Source: Larix kaempferi (lineage: Eukaryota; Streptophyta; Pinopsida; Pinales; Pinaceae). Taken from it: DNA of 64,000 bases. Position 1 is the first letter of the stretch. Every line of letters begins with the position of its first letter. The position numbers and the translations under genes were made by a program. The stretch covers positions 22,467,001 to 22,531,000 of the forward strand of contig BSBM01000904.1 of the NCBI GenBank assembly GCA_027924585.1, in the 5' to 3' direction. Shown piece after piece: positions 38,190 to 49,354 of the stretch. The notes beneath the pieces are model-generated. The model was not told the DNA's origin, did no database searches, and worked only from the letters and a program-made list of their open reading frames with translations.

Positions 38190-38315
38190 GCCATGGGTGT
38201 AGCCTAAGTAAGGCTCCTGTAGGAGATCTGGGTTCAATTCCCAGCACCCATTAACCTGGTTTAAATTGTAGTCCTTAAATTTTACAAAGATTTAGTTTTT
38301 TTTTTTGTAAATTAC
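38190..38315 (+). repeat. tRNA-derived SINE-like element
   Basis: A tRNA-like head contains an A-box-like TAGCCTAAGTAAGG and a B box GGTTCAATTCC with the arms CTGGGTTCAATTCCCAG, ending GCACCC. A short tail follows, ending in a T-rich run (about 38298-38310). It is too irregular for a functional tRNA. RNA polymerase III promoter boxes plus a tail suggest a SINE head. Flanking duplications are not clear. Confidence 0.5.
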
Positions 38316-38512
38316 CCATTTCTAGGTCTCAACACAAATTTTTCCTTTGTACAAGCTAGCATATTTAACATCCAGACCTCCAGATACTAAGAGAGTTCTA
38401 GATTTGACATAAGCACTAGATCTGAAGGTACATCCATAGATTTTACCAGTTTGAGCAACTATAACATTTAGATTTACTGGGAAAATCCCATAGGTCTTGA
38501 GGGTTTGAACCC

Positions 38513-38524
38513 GCTCTGATACCA
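38513..38524 (-). promoter_or_regulatory. Primer-binding site of a Copia-type element (tRNA-iMet)
   Basis: The minus strand reads TGGTATCAGAGC two bases inside the LTR at 38527. It is complementary to the 3' end of initiator tRNA-Met, the usual primer of plant Ty1/Copia elements. The internal region would run leftward. Confidence 0.85.
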
Positions 38525-38526
38525 AA

Positions 38527-39110
38527 TGTAAGAACCGTAAAACTCATAAAACACACTAAATAACAAAATAATATTAAATATGCCTGCAGATCTCTGATCC
38601 AACACAAGTACCCGATAACATGTAAAATGATATAAAAAGCAGAGACAAACAAGAACAACATGCATAGAAGATCTGACAAAGAAATGGATCTAATCAATAA
38701 TAACATAAAATATGCTATGAAAATCATAACTGGTTAGATGACCTAGGAGCTACCATTACCTTGAGAGCTCCCATAGTGCAACTGAAGGTGGGGAGACAAC
38801 TCTCTACCCAACCAACCCCCAGCCAAAGGCTAAGGCCCCCGAGCCCCCAACAATTAACCCTATGCCAATGCTATCTTGCTTTCCTCTCCTCAAGAGCTTC
38901 TCTTCCCAAATGCCAAAAGACAAAAGATCCCCTCTCTTCACTTCTTCTCCTCCTTTTATCTCCCCCTTCTCCCAATTCTTAATTTCTTATTTAATGCAAT
39001 TTGTTTTCCCTTATTTTCTTTCATATTCCCAATTATATTATTATCTTACATTATTACATTTTATTTATTATATTAAATATTCTTTATATTCGTATATGAG
39101 GGTTGTTACA
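38527..39110 (-). repeat. 5' LTR of a truncated Ty1/Copia element (584 bp)
   Basis: Bounded by TGTAAGAACC and GGTTGTTACA (inverted TGTAA/TTACA ends), with the tRNA-iMet primer site adjacent on the left. It was inserted in a family-L LTR at CCAAA (39111-39115; the homologous place in other copies reads GCCAAAGTGTCAC). No Copia coding domains and no second LTR were seen to the left, so the element is truncated or deleted. Confidence 0.85.
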
Positions 39111-42100
39111 CCAAAATGTCTTTTAGTTGAGTTTAGACAAGTCACCCCTTTTGCCCAACCTTGTTCCTAGCCTTCATCCTTAGCTAGCAGTTAGACCATG
39201 TCCAATGGGTGAGTTTGTCATTTAAACTATTGTGCAAGTGAATATAAATAACAAAGGAATATGCTAACATGATTAATGCCACTATATGATGTTATACTTT
39301 AAGTTAAGTTGTGAGTATGATTAGAGGAACATGTCTTAGTCTATTGATATGATTTATCCTTGGTTGTATATGGACCTAGTCAAACCTAGTTTGACTATGG
39401 TCATTTCTTGGGATCCGTGATGATGTGGGCCATGCATGCTTATTGATGATGATTGATGGTTCCACATACTCTTGATGATGATACTATATGATGGACATAT
39501 GATTCAGATGGTGATTGATGCAGTTCAGCAGGTCTTATTATTACTTCAGATCATTAGATTATGCACTGTCCACATATGGTGGACCCTACAGCTAGCCCAT
39601 CAGGGCAACCCATGGTGTATGAGTACACATTATTAGTATATTTGGGTCTTCTGGATCCAATGAAACACTTATATTTCAGTTCCGGTCACTTCTAACAGTG
39701 ATAGATGCAGTTTTCCACTTGTTGACCAGATTTGGGGCTGATTTCCCAGCATGAGCAACAAGGGCCATGAGAGGCCAGTTCACCTAGGGCGTTGTATGAG
39801 GAGGGGGTGGTCTAGCCACTTGATATTACCATTTAACCCCTCTTCTGGAGATCCTAGTGGGCTCAGATTGATAGCGCAGGTTCCCTAGGGGGCAGTTTCA
39901 GCACTTTCACAGTTACCGGGGCAATCCAGAAATGGGATAAAGGGGTCACTGAGGAATTCGCTTTGGGCAATTGAGGCAAGGTTTTGGCACTTGGTTTTCA
40001 CATAGGTCTTCCAGGGTGAACCCCCTATCTTCCAGCCAGTTTTCATCATTTGGGGGGGTCCACAGAGGCCACAGGAGGCCTTTTACTGTATGTCTCTCAC
40101 AGATTTTGAGGATAGATTTGATCATTTGTATTTATTTTGGACATATTATATTATTTTATTGTGCCATGGGGATGAGCTAGCAAGGATTGATGCCTCCTAG
40201 CCCCACCATGTGCTTTATGAGTCATGTCCTAGTCATTTGGGGTGGGCCCATGTGTTTTTGCCCCCTTTAGAGGATGACGTCACCCTCCATGAGTCTATTC
40301 TAGCTATGACATCACCTTACTATTGAGTGATCCATGTGTTATATTGTTAGGCCCATCTTAGCCATTGATTATGTTATGAGATCTTTTAATCTCAACCACT
40401 CATCTTTATGTTTGGTAAAGTGGTTTTGAGATCTAGGGTTTTGGTCTTTATTATCCTATATAAGGAGGAGACCCCCTATTGTATAGCTCACCTTTGGGCT
40501 TTGGAAAACTTGGAATGAAAAGAATATTTTGGAGATTTGCTTCTTGGCTTTGATTGGGTTACTCTTGCATGTGTTCTTGGATATCTTGCTTCTAGACATT
40601 GTTTGCTTTTCAGGTGAAATCGACATCAAGAGAGGGAGGCCGAATTGCTTCAAGCTAGCTCAACGATTTGCTTTGTGGGAAGATTGTAAGGGTTGCTCAC
40701 ATCCCCCCCGAGCAAAACATCTTCATAGAGAGGGAGTTTTTCAATTGTGCTTTGTCCATTGATTACTTTCTTGATATGACATGCTTAGATCTTATGGATT
40801 TGTGGATCAAATCTAACTTGATGTAATTTGATTTGCAGGTTTTCATGAGACATATTTCCTCCTAGGGCTTGGACGTTTTTGGTTGAAGACACTTGGATTA
40901 AGCTTGAATTGTAACTAGGGCAAGAATTCTCCATATGCTAAGAGGCCGCAAGATTTTAAGTTAAGATCTACAAGGTACATATTGATTTCGCTTGCTATCC
41001 ACCCTATTGGTAAAAAACTCCATTAAAATCAAAACCCTCATTTTTGCTTTTCTCAGATCTACTTGGATCTATCCTAGCTTTTGGAAAGATATTGAAAACC
41101 CACCTCTATAGTATCCACGGCAATTCGGATCTATAGTTTGGCGGTGATTGGGTTCCATTTGACACACTTTCCAATGCAAAATAGCCCTCTTGAGGCAAAT
41201 CGCACCCCTTGGGAGAAGCTAATTGGGTTAGATCCAACACATGGGTAGCTGAGATCCCACTTGATTCATACTCTCCTCACTTGATAACCTACCCCTAGTG
41301 TCTCACTTCATTGATTTTCACCTTGTGGGCCGCATTCCTCATTTTCAGGGTTGTGCCTCACTTGGGTCAATTTGGTGATGCACTTTCAATCTCAGATCTA
41401 TGGAGATCTAGCCATTGGATCACTTTAATTTTCTAAATCCACATTCATAATTGCTTAAACTACCCGGATCTAAAGTTTGGTGGCCATTGGACTTGATTTG
41501 ACACACTTTTCCATGCATTTAGCCCTCCTTGGGAAAAGTCACACTCCTTGGGGGTTTGAGTTGTCCCACTTCTAGGACATGGGTGGTTGTGATCCCACTT
41601 GATATGAAAAGAGCATACCTTGAAACCTATATCTAGTGTCTCACTTTGTGAAGTTTTGCTTTGGGGGTAGCATTCCTTGTTTTTAGGGATTGTTGTCTAC
41701 TTGGGTCACTTAATGAAACATTAGATCTAGTAAGATCTAACCATCCAATCTACTTGATCTTGAACAATACCCTTGATTGGGATCTTGGGTGTCCCGATCT
41801 ACCCTTTCATATCCTTTTGACTCCATTTTCCCATCCAATTCAAGGCACTAGTCCTCCTAGGGAAATTCACACTCTTTGGGAGTAGTGTCAAGTGCTAGAT
41901 CCCATATGTGGGTATCTCTAGTTTCATCTTAGATCCATAGATCTACTCTTTGCATACCCCTTGGTACCATTTGCACCTCTAACTTCACCTTGTGGGTCCC
42001 ATTTGAACTATTCCCATATCCCAAGGAAGTGGGTCCCACATGTGTCTTTTATGGTACTAGATCTTGTTATCTAATCTCATTATGTGGCCTAAAATATTCA

Positions 42101-42424
42101 TTGGTTGAAACACTAGTCACTCCTTAAGCCTCTTTCAACCATACTTAAACTTCTAAGTCCACCTAACCTTGCATTGGTTTCCGTAACTTGTCTTTCATAT
42201 ATCCCTAGAAACCTTTGTTTTGGTCCAATCATCTTTGAATGGTTATAGGGTCCCCCCCTTGATCTTGATTCATCTTGATCTAAAGTGAAGAGTGCCTCGG
42301 TTGACGTGACTCCCAGCTTGCATTGGGAACCATGGCATCTCTTGGGTCACCTCTTTAGTTGTCTATCTCCTCTACCATCCCGGATGGGATACCTCTAGGG
42401 ACAATTACAAGTTGTGTGATAACA
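39111..42424 (+). repeat. Divergent family-L LTR, 3' three-quarters
   Basis: Collinear with family-L LTRs from the CCAAAGTGTCAC region to the end (GTTGTGTGATAACA). It includes the TATA box CTATATAAGG (near 40455), the U5 boxes and the terminal region around GGGTCCCCCCCTTGATC. It is much more diverged from the element L1 LTR than the solo copies are. The 5' part, which should precede the Copia insertion, is not in the window. It is followed by GTAAC (42425-42429), the presumed target copy. Confidence 0.85.
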
Positions 42425-43408
42425 GTAACATTTGCTTTTTGGACCTTTTCTATACTCTTCAAGGAGTATTTTAGCATTTCATTGCTCTTGTCGTTTACTC
42501 ACGTGTATTAAGAAACACATTCTAGAGTTTACAGTTTCCATGGGCGTATTTATAAATATTTCCAATATAAGTAGTACATGAGCTTTCAGTTTTAGCGAAC
42601 AACATCTCAAGTGACCAGGAGACTTCTACCAGTGCCAAACATCGGGACAACCGACCAGAATGATTTAGGCCTACAATCCAACTCACCAAAGGCAAGTTCT
42701 GTCACCAACTCACAGTCGAGACACTAAACAAACATGGATGCGATCCAACATAGAGGTAGTAATGGGGAAGTCCTCAGTATCAAAAATTCAAGAAAGACAA
42801 GTCAAAGGTGAAAGCCAAATAGGGAAGGTCATGGATGAACGGAGTCAAATGAATGTGGTGCCTAAGATAGCAGACAAGAATGTCAAGGAAGACCATATCT
42901 ATGCTCATAGGAGGGTAATACAACTGGTGAGTTTTGTCAGAAAACCTAAGTTGGCAAGTAGTAGGTCCATTTTACAATTTATAACGTCATTAAGATAGTT
43001 CATTTCATTTTAAATAGTTTTGCCACATCCTGAATCATATACCAAGCTAATGCTATGAAGATGACTAAAACAACAAGATAAAAGTCCATAGTCAACAATC
43101 AGAAGTCCAAAGGTTATACATCATAATAATAATCATCAAAATCATCTAAAACACTACTGCAATAACATCACTGGGCACTGAACTGAAACTGTATGGAACA
43201 AAGGGTCACATCGATCATCAAATCTGAGCTCCCAAGGCTCAGCCTTGGCACAAGATCTAACAAAAGTCTGATATAATATACTGCTCTGATCCATGAGTGA
43301 TCACAAATAATAGGCTCATCATAGCCAAACTCTGTAAAATCCAGGCTCTGAAATGTGCAGATATTTGCTCAGCAAGAATAGTAGCCCTACTACTATGGTG
43401 TGATAACA
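42425..43408 (-). repeat. Divergent family-L LTR fragment, reversed (5' ~1 kb)
   Basis: It runs in reverse orientation: the box TTTTGTCACCAACTCAGAG-like (near 42700), the AAACACATT/ACACGTG boxes (near 42500), and the end ATGGTGTGATAACA at 43408. It was split by the plus-strand LTR ending at 42424; its other half is not found. Between about 42740 and 43000 a plus-strand frame is open, but it has no recognisable product. Confidence 0.8.
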
Positions 43409-44431
43409 GTAGCCATTTTTCCATTACAGAGCAGTATGCAGTGCCCAGAGTTGCAGCAACAGGTTCTCAGTTGACAGATGATAGTTCAGATGGTTTGCAC
43501 AGGTATATGATCCAGCAGGTATTATCTTGTGTATTGGTTTATATTGCTTTCCTAGTCATTCTAGTAGCATGTTGTAGCATTTAGTGTCATGATCTGGCGA
43601 TCATATATATATATTGGATTTGGTCTTTATTATGTATTTATCTAGTGCCCTGCTCAGATGATAGAGGTTCTTGCCTATACTCATTGGTTTCACCCTCCTA
43701 CGAGAATGGAGGTGATCATTCCCACCATTTGTTTGGCTTGCTAGTGTTGGCATCATTTTCACTATCTCCATCCATCTGTTACCTTCCAATTATTTTTTTA
43801 CCTTGAATTACTACTTGACTAGTGACATGAAGGACTTTCCCCCACTCTAGCCTCTTCGTTGGATGAGTTTCCCTATTGTTTTTTGTCTCGGCACTGAGTT
43901 GCCTAAGTTGTGTTGGCTAAACTTGAAACAGATAGTACTACCATCATTACATGTATCTGGAAACTTTATTGTATATCTTAAATGAAATCCCATTCTAGAA
44001 TGTGTTTCTCAACACACGTGAATGAAAGGCATGTGGAACGAATGTAAATCCACGAACGTGTTTCTCAACACACACGGATCAAAAAGCCTAATGAATGTAA
44101 ATCCAAGAATGTGATTTTCAACACACACGGATCAAGGCTATGGAACTGAATGAAAGGCCCAAAAAGCAGTTATTAAATGTATGTTATATCTAATGATCTG
44201 CTGGCCTATATTGTAATGATTATTCCTCATTAGCCTGTGGGTTGTGATATGAGATGGAGCTTGGGACAGCTAATTCTAAGTGTCCCCTAGAGTCTTGAGC
44301 TACGGTTGCCTAGCACCTGGTCATGGCGGCTCTAGAAAAGATCCTCACGGAGCTGTATCAGCTTGGATATGAGTTGTAGACATCTGTCAAGGTTGAATAC
44401 GCACTTCTGAAACAGCTTACCCATTTGTGAG
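43409..44431 (+). repeat. Divergent family-L LTR, 5' part
   Basis: Begins GTAGCC (43409; the homologous point is about 190 bp into the LTR) and follows the family-L order (CAGAGCAG, ATGATCTGGCGATCATAT, TTGTCTCGGC, ACACACACGGATCAA) up to CCATTTGTGAG, where the solo family-P LTR is inserted. It continues at 49355. Confidence 0.82.
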
Positions 44432-47400
44432 TGTTATCAACTGATTTGTACAATAGTTGAAACCTTATTGAGCCGCCAGTGTTGGAACACATCAGTGTTC
44501 ACTTCCAGAGTATCTGGGTTTCATTATATTTTGGGTCTAGCTAGTTTTGGCTAGCCGGTTTTGTTTTTGAGTCGACATGACCATGGCCCCATGGGGGTTT
44601 GTATCAAAGTGTGCTAGTAGGGTCTGAGTGGCTCGGTTTCCCATGACTGGATTAAATAACTAAGGTATTCCAAGGAGTTTTTTCACCGTCAGATTATACT
44701 TTGCTTCAGGCGAAATATAATCTCTTGGTTTTTCTCCCGCTTCCTCCAAAGCTGGAATGCCCGATTTTGGAAATTTGGCCATGGGGGGTTATTAGGGTCC
44801 AACTATAATGTATAAACCTACTAGACACTATTAGAATAGGTTTTGGTCATGTCCTAGGTCTCTAGGACCCCCAGAAAAAATTTCGAAAAAATTTTACCGG
44901 ACGCGTCGAAATTGGGGTTTTTAATTTTTTAATTATTTTTAAATTTTAATTAAATTTCTCTATAGTTTAAATAGAGAAATTTGAGTCTGTAATATGTCAG
45001 TCATCCGGGGTCCGAATTCAGTGTTTGATGGCTCGTTTCATAAGCCAAAAATCACACATGACCCATGGAGCATCTAAACCCAACTTTCGGATGTCAATTC
45101 CGCCCCGTAATTAATATTTTCTCTGAAAAGTCATTTACAGAGAAATTATTAATTAAAATAATAAAATTGATTATTTTGGAGATAATCCAAATCTCTCCAA
45201 AATTAATCAATTTGATTAAAATAAAGGGCTAAATGACATGGCAATGAGCATTTAGGAAGATTCCAATCAACTCCAAGCCCATCCAGTCGCCCATCCAGTC
45301 ACCAGCAAAGAATCTCCCCAAAGCTAATTCGCCCTCCTTCATAGAAATTCGATTTGGTGATGTGTCAGTTATTGGTTGGGTTGGTGGTTTTGTATTTATG
45401 ATGAGGTAGGCGCCCTCATGACTCACCACACCTACCATAAGCTTGGCTTCCTTCATAGCTCGAGTTCTACCTACCAGGATTACCACGTGTTCCCTCACAA
45501 CCAACTCGCAATCCTTACCTAGCTCACGTCAATCTCATGTAGATCCACGCCTTGCCTTGTTGTAACTCGTTTAGTGGTTAGTAGGTGTATGGATTAGCTT
45601 GGCTTTTGATTGAATTTAAGTTAGTGCCTACCTCTACCATGTGTCATCCACTAAACTAGCCTCAACCTACCACATCCAAGCTCGCCCTCTCCACATTGGC
45701 TCACGTTTTCCTCACCCTAGCTCGCACTTCCCTTGTGTAGCATGCCCATTCGTTGTATCTCCTTCACAAAGTCGAGCCCTTTGCCACATAATGCCAATCT
45801 CACCAAACACCAACTTGACTTTGGCCATGTCTCTTGCTCCAAGCCTTGCATGATTGGAATTCGACTTCATTGCTCACCACCAATTCGAATTAGGGTTTAG
45901 GTGTTTAGTTTTAGTATAAAGAGAGGCCCATTTGGGTTGTTATCTCATGGAGAATTTGAGGCAAACTTACTCTGCCAAAATTGTATATGTGTTATAGCAT
46001 TTGCTAATTGAAATAAAGTGGCTTTGGAGGTCCATATGGTGTGTTGATCTTGTTCATGGAAAGTGCTTCAATCTAATCAAGGTGATATTGTGTTATGTTT
46101 TTTACTTACATGTTCCAAGTTTTGATCAAATTATTTAAGCTTAGAAGACTTTTCCAAGTCCATAGGGTGGGCATTTGGGTTCAATTTGTCCATTGATGTT
46201 GGGTTGTTTGTGATTGGGAAGTAGTGGATTGTAGTCGGAAATACTAACACTCTTCTTGTCCCATTCAACTTGGCATACTATATTTGATCAATCTTGTTTG
46301 TAAGTGATACATTTTGCAGATCTAAAGAGTTATGAAGAGGAGTTGGAACTAGGTTGTCTCCTCCATCTCTTCAAAGAACATTTTTTCCATTTAACATTCA
46401 TACATTGCAGGATCTCCTAAAGTCGATCTCACAACACCAAGATGGTGGCATAAAGGGTTTGATTTCAAAGATCCATCTCTCATATTCAAATATTGTTCAT
46501 TGGTTACAATTAGGCTTCCCTTCTTCAAGCCTTCTCATTTGCTCTTTGAAGCTTTTATATTTGCATGCTAAGCCACTTCTAGCCCCTCTAGCCTTGATCC
46601 AAGATTGCCTTGTTTTCAAGCCATAGTTTAGAAATCCATAAGGTTGAAGTTCCTTCAACCTTGGGGAATAACTTGGGATTTGCTCCCTTGTGCTCTCTTC
46701 AACACTCGCTATCGGCGTATCACCGGTTAACCGGAGGATTTCCAAGGCGGTGTTCTATTACCTCAAGTATTCCACTTGTATCCCTTTGCCCTTGCCTTGC
46801 TTTTTCATCCTCCTTTGCCCTAGTTTCATCCAAACCCCTTTAGCCCCACTCTCTTGCTCTCATCCCTTCTCCTCATTCGTCCTCCTCCTTAAAGCCTCTC
46901 TTTCCTTTTGTCTTACTCTCCTTCCCTTGCTCTCGTCCACTTCATTTTGTAGCCTTCCTACCTCTCACTTCTTGCTTTAGGATCCTTCCTTTCGTCCATC
47001 CTTGAGTGGCCCTAAAATCCACCATAAACACAAAAATTGTTGAAACGTTAGCATTTGCCTTTTAGCATAAGCTTGTTAGATTTTAGTGTTAGTCTTTAGG
47101 CATTTGTTAGATCACCATGCTTGGATTTGCATAGTTAGTCTTACTTGCATTTCATTTTATAAGTGTAAATCTCATTATAGATCCCATCTTATTGAGTTTA
47201 GGCTTGCATTTTGAGACATCTTTCCTAGTTTATGGTTTCATTTCGAAAGATAGAAAATTTTGCATAAAAATATTTCAATTTTTTATACTTTAGATCTCTT
47301 TTCTAGCACTTTTTAAGAGTTTGTTGTTCGCTGGTCCGTTTCGCCATAGTTAATATTTTATGACAAAATCTCATGTATTTTCCATCTTAGAGTTAAAATC

Positions 47401-49349
47401 TTAAATATAGACTCAAGTAGTTTCAATTTTGATTTATTTTTTGCTAATGGCTAATGGGTGCCTTGTTTAGATGTTCTTGAGCTTGTGTAGGCCATTTTGA
47501 GAGAGAAGTACTTGATAAGATCTTGAAACAAGAGGATCAAAGCAAAACAAAGTGAAGGATCCATGAAAATGACTTAAACTTGATACACTTATCCTTTGTA
47601 ATAAGCTTATAAGAGCTAGCCTTGTATTTCCATTTTGCTTCATTCTCAAAAAGACCTTGCAAGGTTTTAAACCCAAGGCATCTGTAATCTTTAAATAAAA
47701 AGTTTCAAGTGGAGGGGGTTCCACTTTTTCGTCTTCTTCCCCATTTGGGGAAGAGTGTTGGGTCTTGTGGTGTGGTTTAACTTAGTTTATGTTTCCATGC
47801 TCTTAGATTAGTTTCTATTTCGCTAAGTAACTTGTTTATTTATCTTCTATTTTCTACTTACCCCCATGCTTTCCCGAGTAGGGTCTTGAACCTGAAAGAG
47901 ATTCTTGGGTAGTTTAGAGTTATCTTTGTTTATTACTATCTTGTTTCTCTTCCAATCCTTGACCAGAGAATAGCTAACTTTGGGATCGTATCCCAACGGC
48001 CACATAGTTTTGTGGTAGCTTCTCACTCCCCCATCAACTTCTTGTGGACATCCAGCTAGCTGGAAGGTTTCCAGGATTGGTGGCTTCTAGTGGTTGATCT
48101 TGTTCGGAGATCAATCCCACCTAGTAGATTAAAGTTTGTGTGGTAGAACACTAGATTTATTTATCTTGCAAGCTTTATTGCTAGTAGTATTTTCATCTTG
48201 TTGATCAACACTGTGGTTTAAATTTGTTTCAAGTGAAAATATACTGCTACTGCTTTTATTTGTTTTCTTAAAATAAACCAAAGTCTCTTGAACTTGGCCA
48301 AATCCAAGTCAAGAGCACCCTCTATCGGAGGGCATTTTAGTCTTGCATCATCCCTGCATTAGGCATTTTAATTTTAGTAAGTCTCTTGAACTGTGGTCAT
48401 AAGACCGAGTCAAGAGCGCTCTCTATCGGAGAGTCGAACAAGGTCTCTTAATAATAAAATTTTCCACTCACATACCCCTAATTAATTTATCTTGGTTTGT
48501 CTTACACCCGTATGCTCTGCCAGCCGGAAATGGTTGGGCTAGTACTCAGAAAGGTGGAAGACTTGATAATTACGATCGATAAACTTAATTAAAATTTTTA
48601 CCCAAAACCTCAACCAAGGCAAAATACTGTTCTTCTCACGAGAGGTGACGCCGGATTCCCACTGTCAGACTCAGGGGCGGTTTAAACATTGGACACCAAT
48701 CCTTATCGAATCTGGGTGCTTCCGACAGGTCACTTAGGGTTGCCAGTATCTTTCTTGGGTAGGGTTCTACCATCTTTGATACCTTTTGGTCTTAGCCCTA
48801 ATAATCAAGACAATTAAAATTTTCAATTTTACCAAGATAAGCTGCACAACGTTCTCACAAACTTTCCAATTCAAGCACTTGTATCAAGTTTTCACTTTCA
48901 CTTTTATTTTTGACTCCATAAGGCACTGGTCCTTCATCATATATCTTTGTATGCTTAAATATCTATACTGGAGTATTCAGCTTAATCTGTGTGAAAAGTG
49001 ATTCATTTATTTGTTCAAGTACATCCTTTATTTTTTGTTGCAACGTGGATTGCGCTATCTTGTGTCATATTAAAGTTTTAGATTGTCTCTCATTTCACAA
49101 AAACTCATAAAAAACACCCATCCGCATCACTACATCAAAAAACACTATAAAAACAAGAGCCTTAGTGAAACTCTCTTTTAGGGACTACCCCCCTTGGCTT
49201 CGTTAGGAGTTTGCCTAAACGGAGGAGCTGGGATTCAGGTGACAGTACCTGGCTCATTGCTTGCCCCCAAGGCCACACCTCTCTCACTTGTAGTGAAGAG
49301 ACAGCTTTCGAAAGATTTCCGTTGCTGGTGTGCATATTGGCGGACAACA
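44432..49349 (+). repeat. Solo family-P LTR (4918 bp)
   Basis: Starts TGTTATCAACTGATTTG and ends ATTGGCGGACAACA, flanked by GTGAG on both sides (44427-44431 and 49350-49354). It is the inverted counterpart of the element P 3' LTR (1128-3495 plus 19741-21671) and carries about 0.6 kb more sequence. No internal region is present. Several open frames (for example the Leu/Ser-rich ones near 46.4-47.0 kb) are low-complexity T/C-rich sequence, not genes. Confidence 0.92.
48285..48433 (+). other. Two tandem stem-loop pairs in the family-P LTR
   Basis: A long hairpin (48285-48315, arms CTCTTGA...TCAAGAG with an inner CTTGG/CCAAG) is followed by a short one, CCCTC-TATCG-GAGGG (48318-48332). The pair recurs as 48383-48416 (arms CTCTTGA...TCAAGAG, inner GGTC/GACC) and CTCTC-TATCG-GAGAG (48419-48433). 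The element P LTR has the same two pairs in reverse (2075-2126 and 2178-2223). They may be RNA-level signals; function unknown. Confidence 0.65.
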
Positions 49350-49354
49350 GTGAG

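Noticed and set aside
38195-38252. A functional tRNA gene
   Set aside because: A and B boxes are present but the arms do not form a complete cloverleaf and a SINE-like tail follows.
42738-42998. An 86-codon Lys/Arg-rich open frame
   Set aside because: It lies antisense in a reversed LTR fragment, has no recognisable domain and no promoter context of its own.
46354-46980. Leu/Ser-rich membrane-like protein frames in the solo family-P LTR
   Set aside because: They arise from a T/C-rich low-complexity tract, overlap in several frames and are not kept in the inverted LTR copy at 3220-3592.
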